NCBI GenBank assembly: GCA_964508715.1
Contig: CAZDUX010000013.1
Coordinates: 1-64,000 of the forward strand
Length of the DNA: 64,000 nt
Reading direction: 5' to 3'
DNA from: JAKALX01 sp964508715
GTDB taxonomy: Bacteria; Chloroflexota; Dehalococcoidia; Tepidiformales; Tepidiformaceae
In this document: piece by piece, positions 16,660-25,120 of the stretch
Position numbering within the stretch: position 1 is the stretch's first letter
Layout of the letters: every line of letters starts with the position of its first letter
Notes under the pieces: generated by a model
Told to the model about the DNA's origin: nothing
Database searches by the model: none
Seen by the model: the letters and a program-made list of their open reading frames with translations, nothing else
Position numbers and translations under genes: made by a program

Positions 16660-17282
16660 CACCGGAACGAAAACTGCGCCACCGGTGCATAGCTCTTTCG
16701 ATGCACGGCACACGGCCCCCGCTGCTGTAGCAGCCGCTTGTGTTCCGGCGTTGGATACCCCTTGTTCCGGCAGAAGCTGTACCCCGGATACTGCCCGCAC
16801 AGCTCGTCCATCACCCGGTCACGCGCCACCTTCGCCACGATCGACGCTGATGCAACCGCCACGCTCAACGCATCGCCATCGATCACTGCCCGCACGTTTG
16901 GCAGCGGCAGGTCGAGCGCGTCGGAGATGATCGCGTCTGGCCGCACACCGAGCTGCTCGAACGCTCGCAACGTGCAGAGGCGCCGTGCCGGGAGAATCCC
17001 AATCCGGTCGATCTCCTCCACCGTTGCCCACCCAACTGCCCACGGCACAGACTCCTGGATCTTCGGCGCAACTCCCAACCGTTGCTGCTCGCTCATCACC
17101 TTCGAATCGCGCACCACTGAATACCAGCGAAACCGCTTGTTTGCCGGTAGCGCGACCACCGCGGCCGCCACCGGTCCGGCCAGCGGCCCGACTCCCACCT
17201 CGTCCACGCCCGCCACCCACTGTGCACCGGCGTTCCATGCTTCCTTCTCGAATCGCAGGCTGGGAATTGGAGTTGCACCCAC
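16656..17282 (-). CDS. rnhB: Ribonuclease HII
   Basis: A protein of about 208 residues that removes ribonucleotides from DNA and RNA primers. The first acidic pair is in GVDEVGVGPLAGPV (Asp27-Glu28 from the GTG start). Further catalytic acidic residues lie in ISDALDLPLP and in the ASIVAKVARDRVMDEL helix region. YPGYSFCRNKGYPTPEH is the family C-terminal block. The usual G-R-G (or G-K-G) triplet after DE-x reads G-V-G here. The start is uncertain; GTG at 17282 gives a normal length while a longer frame reaches 17399. Coupled to yraN downstream. Confidence 0.9.
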   Translation of the reverse strand: MGATPIPSLRFEKEAWNAGAQWVAGVDEVGVGPLAGPVAAAVVALPANKRFRWYSVVRDSKVMSEQQRLGVAPKIQESVPWAVGWATVEEIDRIGILPARRLCTLRAFEQLGVRPDAIISDALDLPLPNVRAVIDGDALSVAVASASIVAKVARDRVMDELCGQYPGYSFCRNKGYPTPEHKRLLQQRGPCAVHRKSYAPVAQFSFRW

Positions 17283-17376
17283 GTCGGGAATACTACCGCC
17301 CCGGACGTTCAATGGAAGGCGGTTATGGTTGTGGGCCAAGGCCGGGTACCGGGCTGGATGGCGCCTCCAGGTCCGG

Positions 17377-18729
17377 CTAACCGGCAGCCGGCACACCATC
17401 CCCCGCTTTGTCGTCTTCGAGCGTGAACCGCCCCTCGAGGTCGTTATACCGGAAGAGCTCTCCGTAACGCCCCCAGTCGATGACGGTGTCGAGCTGGCGC
17501 CGGCTCTCCTGTTCGCTGAATGCCGAAGTGAGCCGCTTGAACACGACCTCCTCGTCCAGCCGGTGATCGGGCGCCGCCGCGAGCAGTTCCAGGATGGTAT
17601 GCATCAGCTCGACCGAGAACTGCACCTGTTCGCGGAAGATCCGCTTCTTGTCGAGCACGTCGGCTTCCGCAAACCGGCGGCCCGCATCGGTAAGCACCAT
17701 GTCGCCCGCCGCGACATCCGCGAGGCCCGTGATATCCGCAGCCTCGGTGAGCGGCAGCAAGTCGTCCGCTTCGATGCGCAGGTCGCGCGCCAGGTCATAG
17801 AGGTCCGCCCGCCCATTCGTGGCCACCAGCCGTTCGAGCAGGCCCGCCAGGTCACCGATACTGATGTGCGGCAGCATCTGCGACACCTGGCCGGTGGTCG
17901 CTCTCACGGGTCCCATTGGCGGGGCCGCCGGCTCCATCGAGGGGTTCGTCATCACCTGGTAGAGGTAGTCCACCATCCTCGTGTGGCTCTCCCCGTGCAC
18001 ACGCTGATCGGGTGTCAGACCTGGTATGTCGAGGCGGATACGGCCCGGGTTCGCCGCCAGCACAATCAGCCGGTCGGCCATCGCCACCGCATCGTCGATA
18101 TTGTGCGTGATCATGAGGATGCACTTTGTCGGGATGCGCTTCTGCCGCCAGAGGTCGCTGAGTTCGTGGCGCAGGTTCGCGGCCGTCAGCACGTCGAGTG
18201 CCGAGAACGGCTCATCCATCATCAGCACTTCAGGCTCCACGACGAGCGCCCGCGCGAACCCCACCCGCTGGCGCATTCCCCCTGATATCTCTTTCGGATA
18301 AGCGTGTTCGAAACCGTCGAGTCCGATGAGGTCGATCGCAGCGACCGCCCGCCTTCGCCGCTCTTCGCTCGAGAGCCCGGTTGCGAGCAGGCCGATCTCC
18401 ACATTGTCCAGTACCGTCAGCCACGGATAGAGGGCGAAGCTCTGGAACACGACCGCGACATTTGGGTTTGGCCCGCGAGTCTCCTCCCCGTGTGCCAGCA
18501 CACGTCCGGATGACGGTGGGATGAGCCCGGCCAACACCCGCAGCAAGGTCGATTTCCCGCTGCCCGAGGGCCCGAGTAGTGCCACAAACTCGTTTTCGCG
18601 CAGCGCGAGGCTGATTCGGTCAAGGACGACGATCTCGTTCTTCCCGTTCCAGAACGTCTTCGTCACCTCCTCGGCACTGATCAGTGATGGACCAGTCGAG
18701 CCGGCAGGCATCGGGAACGTGGTAGTCAT
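17377..18729 (-). CDS. ABC transporter ATPase with AAA-associated C-terminal domain (nitrate/sulfonate type)
   Basis: A 450-residue ATPase. Residues about 15-265 form the ABC domain: Walker A GPSGSGKST, Q-loop FQSFALYPWLTVLDNV, signature EISGGMRQRVGFARAL, Walker B VLMMDEPFSALD, switch ITHNIDD. Residues about 295-440 form the AAA-associated C-terminal domain found in a branch of nitrate/sulfonate/taurine-type ATPases (ADITGLADVAAGDMVLTDAGRRFAEADV, short piece GDMVLTDAGRRFAEAD). The domain may sense substrate or metabolite. It follows the permease gene by 21 bases. No binding protein is encoded nearby. Confidence 0.9.
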   Translation of the reverse strand: MTTTFPMPAGSTGPSLISAEEVTKTFWNGKNEIVVLDRISLALRENEFVALLGPSGSGKSTLLRVLAGLIPPSSGRVLAHGEETRGPNPNVAVVFQSFALYPWLTVLDNVEIGLLATGLSSEERRRRAVAAIDLIGLDGFEHAYPKEISGGMRQRVGFARALVVEPEVLMMDEPFSALDVLTAANLRHELSDLWRQKRIPTKCILMITHNIDDAVAMADRLIVLAANPGRIRLDIPGLTPDQRVHGESHTRMVDYLYQVMTNPSMEPAAPPMGPVRATTGQVSQMLPHISIGDLAGLLERLVATNGRADLYDLARDLRIEADDLLPLTEAADITGLADVAAGDMVLTDAGRRFAEADVLDKKRIFREQVQFSVELMHTILELLAAAPDHRLDEEVVFKRLTSAFSEQESRRQLDTVIDWGRYGELFRYNDLEGRFTLEDDKAGDGVPAAG

Positions 18730-18750
18730 GGCAGCACTCCGGTAGGCAGG

Positions 18751-20466
18751 CTAATCAAGACGGAAACGAGTCTCCGAAAGGCGGTACAGGCGCCTCCAGA
18801 CAGAACGGTTGATGAGGACAAGGAGCAGGGCCATCGATAGCGTGCCCGCAGCCAGCCTCCCATAGGCTGCCTCGTTCGCCGCCTCCGCGATATACGACCC
18901 GAGCCCCAGCACGTGATGCTGCTGCCCGCCGAAACTCACGTACTCCGCCACGATGCTCGCATTCCACGCCCCGCCCGTTGCAGTGATCATCCCCGTGACA
19001 AGGAACGGGAAGATAGCGGGCAACACGAGAATGCGCCAACGGCGCAGCCCCGTCAGCTTGTAGATGTCGCTCGCCTCCCGCAGGTCGTTGGGGATCGCCT
19101 GGGCGCCGGCAATCACGTTGAAGAGCAGATACCACTGCGTCCCCAGGAGCATGAGCGCCACCGCCGCGATATTTAGCCCCGCGGGCATCCCGACAATCAG
19201 CGCCAGCATCACCGGGAAGATAGCCGTCGCGGGAATCGATGCAGCGAGCTGCGCGAGTGGCCGCAGCCGGTCGCCCCATCGCGGGCTCATCCCGATGGCC
19301 ACCCCTGCCGGAACCGTCCATGCGACACCGATCGCAAGCGCCAGCAGGGTCCGTGCCAGCGTTGCCCCGGTCGCCGCCGGCAACGCAAGCCAGTCGGCAG
19401 GTGTCGTATCGCGAAGAAGCCCCAGCACCGACCACACGCCCCAACCGATGAGACCTGCTCCGAGTGCGAGGACAACCGCCGATTGCAGGCGGCCGGCGGC
19501 AGCCCGCCCCTTCCCTCCCGCCTTCCGAGGCCCGCGCGCGAACGCATCGACCCGTGATGCAACCCGGCCGATGCCAGCCCGCAACCACTGCCCGACGCGT
19601 GACCGCCGGAGGAGGCGAAGGACCCACGGGTCGCTCCGGCCAGCCCCTTCGCTCAGCTCCAGCTTGAACCGGTCCGACCATGCCACCAGCGGGCGCCAGG
19701 CCAGCTGGTCGAGGATCACGATCACGGCGATGAGGGTCGCCAGCCCGGCGATGACACCCGCGACGTCCCCCGCGTCCGCGGCCGCCTGCAGGTAGCTCCC
19801 GAGCCCCGGCAAACGGAAGTCCTTCGTGCCAAGCACGAACTGCTCCGAGGCCATCAGGAAGAACCAGCCCCCGGCCCAGCTCATCATCGAGTTCCAGACC
19901 AGGCTGATTGCTGACGCCGGGAGATGAAGCCGCCAGAATGTCCCCCAGCTTCCAAGGCGGGCGATCGCCGCTACCTCCTTGAGTTCGCGCGGAATAGTCG
20001 ATACCGATTGGTAGACCCCAAACGCCATGTTCCACGCCTGGCTCGTGAAGATGAGCAGGACTGACGCCAGTTCGAGCCCGAGTGTCGAACCCTTGAAGAG
20101 CGCGACCAATGCCAGCACGACCCCTGGCATGAACGACAGGATCGGTACACTCTGCAGGATGTCGAGGATCGGCATCATCACGACCTCGTTGCGGCGGCTC
20201 CTCGCCGCTGCCTGGCCATAGACGATCGCAAAGACCAGGCTCAACACATAGGCGCCGAACATGCGCAGCACCGATAGGCCCGCGTACGCGGGCAGCGCAC
20301 TCAGCCCTGTCCGAATGTGCTGGGTTTGCTCGATCGGCTCTCCCCAGCGGGACGCTGCTACCGCTATCCCATAGATGGCGCCCGCCAGCGAGAGCAGCAC
20401 GAGCACGTCGATCGGTGTCGACGACCGCAGGAGCCGGGTGGACTTGCTTCCAGGAGGGAGGGGCAT
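18751..20466 (-). CDS. ABC permease with two fused permease domains
   Basis: A 571-residue membrane protein made of two BPD-transport-type permease halves. The first ATPase-contact loop is in STIPRELKEVAAIARLGSWGTFWRLHLPAS (short piece ELKEVAAIARLGSWGTFWRL) and the second in IPNDLREASDIYKLTGLRRW. About twelve membrane segments are predicted, with a basic cytoplasmic linker near 270-320 (ARGPRKAGGKGRAAAG). Two loops mean one chain can dock both ATPase copies. The family resembles nitrate/bicarbonate/sulfonate permeases, but the lack of a binding-protein gene leaves substrate and even direction open. Confidence 0.88.
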   Translation of the reverse strand: MPLPPGSKSTRLLRSSTPIDVLVLLSLAGAIYGIAVAASRWGEPIEQTQHIRTGLSALPAYAGLSVLRMFGAYVLSLVFAIVYGQAAARSRRNEVVMMPILDILQSVPILSFMPGVVLALVALFKGSTLGLELASVLLIFTSQAWNMAFGVYQSVSTIPRELKEVAAIARLGSWGTFWRLHLPASAISLVWNSMMSWAGGWFFLMASEQFVLGTKDFRLPGLGSYLQAAADAGDVAGVIAGLATLIAVIVILDQLAWRPLVAWSDRFKLELSEGAGRSDPWVLRLLRRSRVGQWLRAGIGRVASRVDAFARGPRKAGGKGRAAAGRLQSAVVLALGAGLIGWGVWSVLGLLRDTTPADWLALPAATGATLARTLLALAIGVAWTVPAGVAIGMSPRWGDRLRPLAQLAASIPATAIFPVMLALIVGMPAGLNIAAVALMLLGTQWYLLFNVIAGAQAIPNDLREASDIYKLTGLRRWRILVLPAIFPFLVTGMITATGGAWNASIVAEYVSFGGQQHHVLGLGSYIAEAANEAAYGRLAAGTLSMALLLVLINRSVWRRLYRLSETRFRLD

Positions 20467-20528
20467 TCGGGGCTCTCAGTTCCGGCGCGCAATGTATGCG
20501 CGGGCTCACCGGGGCCCTGGCACCACCT

Positions 20529-20594
20529 TCAAATGGTGGCTGACATACCCCGGACGTCGACAGGGCACGGACTGGGACTATGGTCGTCTGACAT
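20529..20594 (-). CDS. Possible 21-residue leader peptide ahead of the ABC permease
   Basis: An AGGAGG sits 5 bases before an ATG opening the frame MSDDHSPSPCPVDVRGMSAT-I, which stops 63 bases before the permease gene. A CCACC/GGTGG hairpin overlaps the stop codon. This is the best ribosome binding site for several kilobases and nothing else explains it. Whether it is translated or regulatory is unknown; chance cannot be excluded. Confidence 0.4.
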   Translation of the reverse strand: MSDDHSPSPCPVDVRGMSATI

Positions 20595-20725
20595 AGCTGC
20601 CTCCTGCGTCGTTCGGATCTGCGCGTTCGGTATGGCGGCGCGATGCCAATGTTGCACCGCGGCCGCACTGGCGCAACCAGGGGCGCCGCTCCCGGAGCGG
20701 CTTCCTCAATACTGATGTGCCCTGC

Positions 20726-21553
20726 CTATGCCACCCGCTCCCATGTGAAGCGATTCCGGAACCGAACCAACGCCCGGAGCAGTACACCTCCCAGCGTCGC
20801 GAGTACTACCGCATTGCACACAGCTCCGACCATGTCCCAGCCGAGGCTCGTGAGCAGGTAGAAGTTCCAGTAACGCCGGAGCGCCTCACCTGCCCCCAGC
20901 CCGGGCTGGTACGTCACATCAGGCCCACCCGACCAGAACGGCCAGAACCACAGGTTCGTGATCGCTCCGTATGCCAGCGCACCGCATGCACCGAAGAGCG
21001 CCAGGATGGCGACTTCGCGCCGCCCGTGGAAACCGATGGTCTTCGTTGCCATCCCAAGGCCGCCCGCCGCAATCCCCAGCCAGGCGCTCGCGAACATCTG
21101 AAACGGCAGCCACGGCCCGATCCCGCCCGTTACCACCGCGCTCAGGAAGAACGAGAGCGCCCCGAGCAGAAACCCCATCCTCGGTCCAAACGCGTAAGCC
21201 CCGAGGATCACGAGGAAGAAGTACAGGTTCGCACCTGCGGGCAGGGTGACAGTCCGCAACACCGCCGCAAGTGCCGAGAGCACCCCGAGAGCAGCAAGCG
21301 ACTTGCTGTTCAGCCCGCCTCCCGTCAGTTCCGCAACCACCAGCACCATGCACAGGGCAGCCACCGCAGCGAAGAGCAGCGGTGCATCCGTGTTGTGGCT
21401 GAACCACCGCGATGACTGCTGTGTCGCCCCGGCCGTGACGAATGGATGCAGGTAGGCCACCAGTCCCAGCACATTCAACGACACGAATGACAACGCGCTC
21501 AACGATGGCACCGGGACATGCCCGGCTCGTGGCAGCGATCGGCTAACTGCCAT
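20726..21553 (-). CDS. ECF transporter S component, putative cobalamin-specific
   Basis: A 275-residue membrane protein with about six or seven hydrophobic segments (LNVLGLVAYLHPFV; LFAAVAALCMVLVVAEL; ANLYFFLVILGAYAFGPRMGFLLGALSFFLSAVVTGGIGPWLPFQMFASAWLG region). The RMGFLLGALSFFLSAVVTGGIGPW pattern (short piece FGPRMGFLLGALSFF) is typical of ECF substrate-capture subunits in the CbrT/Thi-type broad family. It is the last gene of the riboswitch-led operon and overlaps the DUF4430 gene by 11 bases. Vitamin B12 or another corrinoid as substrate is inferred from the riboswitch and the partners. Confidence 0.85.
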   Translation of the reverse strand: MAVSRSLPRAGHVPVPSLSALSFVSLNVLGLVAYLHPFVTAGATQQSSRWFSHNTDAPLLFAAVAALCMVLVVAELTGGGLNSKSLAALGVLSALAAVLRTVTLPAGANLYFFLVILGAYAFGPRMGFLLGALSFFLSAVVTGGIGPWLPFQMFASAWLGIAAGGLGMATKTIGFHGRREVAILALFGACGALAYGAITNLWFWPFWSGGPDVTYQPGLGAGEALRRYWNFYLLTSLGWDMVGAVCNAVVLATLGGVLLRALVRFRNRFTWERVA

Positions 21554-22442
21554 GTCTGCGCCTCCACCAGGCCGCGCCCCCGATTCCCGCGACGAGCACC
21601 ACGGCCACCACTCCGAACGCCATCAGCGACCCGCTACCGCCCGAGTCACTGCTCGCGCCCGTTGCCGGCACGACTGGCGTCGCCCTGGCCGTCCCGTGAG
21701 CGGTCACACTCACCCCGAAGGCGCTTTCCGTGGCCGTTGGGCTCAATGGGAACAAAGTGATCGCCGTTATGCCTGCCGGTACTGTTCCGGGCACCGATGG
21801 CGGGCTCGAAGCTGCTGGGGCGCTCGGAGTTGCCGGAGTCGCCCCGGGTGCCGTGGGTGGGGCCCCTGTCGTCGCCGGAGCTGTGGGTGCCATTACGGTC
21901 GGAGTGGCTGTTACCGGTGCGGCCTGGTTGCCGCCCTGGCCGGCCGGATGCCCGCAGATCTGCTCGAACGTGATCGGAAGAGGAGCAGGCGCACTCTGCG
22001 GCCCGCCCTTTCCCCATTTCCAACCGTGGACGTCACCGTCGTGGGCGACCGCCCGGTTCGCCGCGATACTCGCGTACTGCCACACCCCGCCCTTCATGAT
22101 GAAGAACGCCCAGTACGTGCTGTCCGGTGGGAAGCTCTTGCAGTAGCAGCTGTTGAAATCGGTCGCCCCGAAACACCCGACCTCATTCAATGCACAGACT
22201 GCGTTGCCTGAACTGCTCTTCACCGATTCCACGCGGTAGCCCGCTGCCGAAAGGAGTTGCTCGCCGTTCAGTCCACCGTCCGGGAGCGCCACGCAGTACG
22301 TGTCGGCCTTCCCGTCAGTCTGCACCACCAGCCCTGCCTCACCCCCATCGGCCTGTGCCGTCGCCACTGTCAGTAACGCCGCGCAGGCCGCCGCCAAACC
22401 CCATCGAATCGGGGATCGCCAGCCAGCCTTCGCCCCTCTCAT
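21543..22442 (-). CDS. Secreted, membrane-anchored DUF4430 protein (transcobalamin beta-domain-like)
   Basis: A 299-residue exported protein. Residues 1-32 are a signal peptide (RWGLAAACAALLTVATAQA). Residues about 37-165 form a DUF4430-like domain: GEQLLSAAGYRVE, then VCALNEVGCFG, and the hallmark STYWAFFIMKGGVWQYA followed by AVAHDGDVHGWKWG. Six cysteines suggest disulfides outside the cell. A Pro/Thr/Ala-rich linker (about 170-255) leads to VPATG, a membrane helix (LMAFGVVAVVLVAGIGGAAWW) and RRRHGS. DUF4430 is the fold of the C-terminal beta-domain of animal intrinsic factor and transcobalamin, which closes over bound cobalamin. Its gene sits inside the ECF operon, so it probably captures corrinoid at the surface. 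Confidence 0.85.
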   Translation of the reverse strand: MRGAKAGWRSPIRWGLAAACAALLTVATAQADGGEAGLVVQTDGKADTYCVALPDGGLNGEQLLSAAGYRVESVKSSSGNAVCALNEVGCFGATDFNSCYCKSFPPDSTYWAFFIMKGGVWQYASIAANRAVAHDGDVHGWKWGKGGPQSAPAPLPITFEQICGHPAGQGGNQAAPVTATPTVMAPTAPATTGAPPTAPGATPATPSAPAASSPPSVPGTVPAGITAITLFPLSPTATESAFGVSVTAHGTARATPVVPATGASSDSGGSGSLMAFGVVAVVLVAGIGGAAWWRRRHGS

Positions 22443-24001
22443 AACACGTCCTCCACCACGATCGCCCCCTTCGCGATGCGTGCCACCTGTGTCGGCAACG
22501 GCCCATCCGCGGCGAACGCCTGCCGTGCAGGCAGGTCAAACACAATCCGTCCATGTTCCAGTCCCACCACCCGTGTCGCGTACCCTGCCGCCGACTCAAC
22601 ATCATGGGTCGACACGATCGCTGCTCCGCCATTCGCGGCATGCGCCCGCAGGCGCCGGGCCAGCCATGCCTTCGCCTCGCCATCGGCTCCACGCGTTGGC
22701 TCATCGAGCAGCCACACACGGGGCTCGTGTGCCAGCATCGCTCCGATTGCGACCCGCTGCTGCTGCCCCACCGAGATGTCCCGCGGATTCCGGTCACCGA
22801 GGCTCTCGAGGTTCCACGCCCCGAGCGCACGCCTCGTTGCCGTTCGGAGGTCCTTTTCCCCGCGTACATGCAGCGTGTCGGATAGCTCCTCGCCTACCGT
22901 GTCGCGGTAGAGGGCGATTGCCGGGTCCTGCGGCACCATGCCCGCCAGCGCTGTTCGTTCTGCTACCGAACGCGTCGCATCGCTTCCTCCGAATGCGATC
23001 CTTCCGCCCGCCAGCGGCGAGAGACCCGCGATCGATCGGAACAACGTTGACTTCCCGCTCCCATTGGCGCCCATCAATGCCACCACCTCACCCTCTCGTA
23101 ACGTGAGTGAGACCTCCCGCAGTGCCACGTTCTCCCCGTAGGCGACGGTTACGCCGCGCGCCTCAATCACCGTCTCGCCCGGCGTTGGAGGTGCTCCCAT
23201 GTCATCCCTGGCTCGCGCCAGCCGGGAGGGGAACTCACTCACGGTCAGCGGAACCGGCTCCACGCCCAGCCGGCGCGCCAGCTCGCAGACCGGAGGCACC
23301 GAACGTAGTTCGCACGCAGCTTCCCGTGGGGTCAGTGCTCTCACCCGTCCGTCCGCCACCTCGATAACGAGGTCCACCGCTGGCAAGAGCCGCTCGAGCC
23401 GGTGCTCTGCGATCAAGACCGTCATTCCGCGGCGATGGAGCGCGCCCGTGAGCGAGAGCACGGCCTCGGCGCCCGCGGGGTCGAGTTGCGACGTCGGTTC
23501 ATCGAGGAGCAGCATGCGCGGTTCGAGTGCCAGCACGGCCGCAATCGCCACCCGCTGCCGCTCGCCGCCGGAGAGCGTCGAAAGCCGCCGTCTCCGCAGG
23601 TGTTCGATGCCAAGTTCGTCCAGCAGCCGTTCGATACGCCTCCGCATCTCGATTGGAGCCACCCCGTGCTGCTCCATCCCGAACGCGATTTCGTCTTCAA
23701 CGGTGTCCGCGATCGCCTGCGCCTCTGGCTCCTGGAATACCATCCCTGTTACCGTCGCCATCCTTCGTGCCGGGACTCGCGACGGGTCGAGCCCGGCGGC
23801 CAGCACCGTCCCTTCCAGGCGCCCGCCATGGAACTGCGGCACCAGCCCGCTGAACAGCCGCAGGAATGTCGACTTCCCACCAGCCGATGGCCCCGCTACC
23901 AGCGCAAACACCCCCTCCGGGATGTCGAGCGTCACCCCGTTCAGTGCAGGCACGGTCCCGCCCGGATACCGGTATGTGAGCCCCTCGACGCTCGCAATCA
24001 T
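22439..24001 (-). CDS. Fused double ECF ATPase (EcfA-EcfA')
   Basis: A 520-residue protein with two ABC ATPase domains that energise the ECF transporter. The first has Walker A GPSAGGKSTF, signature LSGGERQRVAIA and Walker B MLLLDEPTSQLD. The second has Walker A GANGSGKSTL, a variant signature ISVGQQQRVAIG in place of LSGGQ, and WLLDEPTRGAD. One chain therefore replaces the usual EcfA/EcfA' pair. The ATG overlaps the stop of ecfT (ATGA) and the stop overlaps the DUF4430 start, so the genes are translationally coupled. Confidence 0.93.
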   Translation of the reverse strand: MIASVEGLTYRYPGGTVPALNGVTLDIPEGVFALVAGPSAGGKSTFLRLFSGLVPQFHGGRLEGTVLAAGLDPSRVPARRMATVTGMVFQEPEAQAIADTVEDEIAFGMEQHGVAPIEMRRRIERLLDELGIEHLRRRRLSTLSGGERQRVAIAAVLALEPRMLLLDEPTSQLDPAGAEAVLSLTGALHRRGMTVLIAEHRLERLLPAVDLVIEVADGRVRALTPREAACELRSVPPVCELARRLGVEPVPLTVSEFPSRLARARDDMGAPPTPGETVIEARGVTVAYGENVALREVSLTLREGEVVALMGANGSGKSTLFRSIAGLSPLAGGRIAFGGSDATRSVAERTALAGMVPQDPAIALYRDTVGEELSDTLHVRGEKDLRTATRRALGAWNLESLGDRNPRDISVGQQQRVAIGAMLAHEPRVWLLDEPTRGADGEAKAWLARRLRAHAANGGAAIVSTHDVESAAGYATRVVGLEHGRIVFDLPARQAFAADGPLPTQVARIAKGAIVVEDVL

Positions 24002-25098
24002 GGTTGAATCGCCCCGGGGGTCCGCGCATCCCGCACCGGCTCGGAGTCCGGGCTCGCCTCGGCCTGCGCGGCTCCGAACGTGAGCCGTATCGCCGGCCAC
24101 GCCACCGAGAGCGCCACCAACGCCCCGCCAATCCCAAATGGCGGCGTGGCAAGCTCCGCAAACGGGTTGTACCCCAGGTCGATCCAGCCGGCCGAAGATG
24201 CAGCTACCACCAGCACCGCTCCGCTTGCCGATGCGGCTGCCAGCGCGCGATCACCTGCGGCGGCAGGTTCGGTGTTCAGCCGCGTCGTGTGTCGCAAGCG
24301 GGTGGCAAGCCATGCCCAACCCGCAAGAGCAACAATCCCCGCCCCCGCCAGTGTTCCCCCCAGCCACCTCCAGTCGGGGTAGTAGAACCAGACCGAGACC
24401 GCCGCGAGCAGGAGCGGCGCCGCGGCTGCCCCCAGCAGGCGCGGCCCCCGGGCCGGCTCTGGTGTGGCCCCGTAGCCGCGCGCCTCCATCGCCTCCGCCA
24501 GCCGCATCGAACGCTCGAGCCCGCCGATGACCGCCGGGACCACGAGTGCTGGCAGGTCACGAATCCCAGACCGCGCGCCGCGCAGTTGTCGCATCTCCCG
24601 GATCCGTTGCACGTCCTCGATTGTTGCCGGGAGCAACGTCAGCCCCACGGTCACGACAAGGCCGGCATGAAAGAGCGCAGCCGGCGTCGACCGCAGTATC
24701 CGGTGAGGGCTCACCGCATCGTTGAAGACCCCGAACCCGACAAGGACACACAGGATCGCCAGCCCCCGGATCGATGCTGCCACCAGCCCCTCCGCCGAAA
24801 CCGGCCCGCCAATGCGAAGCCCACCCAGCCACTCGGGTGTATGCGGTCCCGGGATCGTGAACAGGATGTGGTCCCCATAGTTCCCGTTGATCACCGAGAC
24901 CACGAGCGACATTGCCATCATGCTCGTGCCAAGGATGAGCAGCGCGCGGATCCCCGCGATTCCGGCATGTGTCTTCGGCGCCAGGGCTCCGACGAGCAGG
25001 ACCGACAGGAAGACGATCGCCAGGTACAGCGGATTGGTGGCGGTCAGTGCGACCGCCATCACCAGCACAATCCACGACATCCAGGCGATCGTCGCCAC
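23998..25098 (-). CDS. EcfT/CbiQ-type transmembrane coupling protein
   Basis: A 366-residue membrane protein starting at a GTG with GGGAGGGA 7 bases upstream; ATG at 25080 is an alternative. It has about five or six hydrophobic segments and the two Ala-Arg-Gly-type coupling helices of EcfT that plug into the ATPases: IREMRQLRGARSG and MRLAEAMEARGYG. The C-terminal third adds extra membrane segments beyond a minimal EcfT. It links the S component to the ATPase dimer. It lies 22 bases downstream of the toroid protein in the same operon. Confidence 0.9.
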   Translation of the reverse strand: MATIAWMSWIVLVMAVALTATNPLYLAIVFLSVLLVGALAPKTHAGIAGIRALLILGTSMMAMSLVVSVINGNYGDHILFTIPGPHTPEWLGGLRIGGPVSAEGLVAASIRGLAILCVLVGFGVFNDAVSPHRILRSTPAALFHAGLVVTVGLTLLPATIEDVQRIREMRQLRGARSGIRDLPALVVPAVIGGLERSMRLAEAMEARGYGATPEPARGPRLLGAAAAPLLLAAVSVWFYYPDWRWLGGTLAGAGIVALAGWAWLATRLRHTTRLNTEPAAAGDRALAAASASGAVLVVAASSAGWIDLGYNPFAELATPPFGIGGALVALSVAWPAIRLTFGAAQAEASPDSEPVRDARTPGAIQP

Positions 25099-25120
25099 CG
25101 TCAGTCCCTCCCGTTCCTGG

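Noticed and set aside
18755..20668. 637-residue frame in another phase over the double permease
   Set aside because: It lacks any family pattern and overlaps the well-supported permease gene on the same strand.
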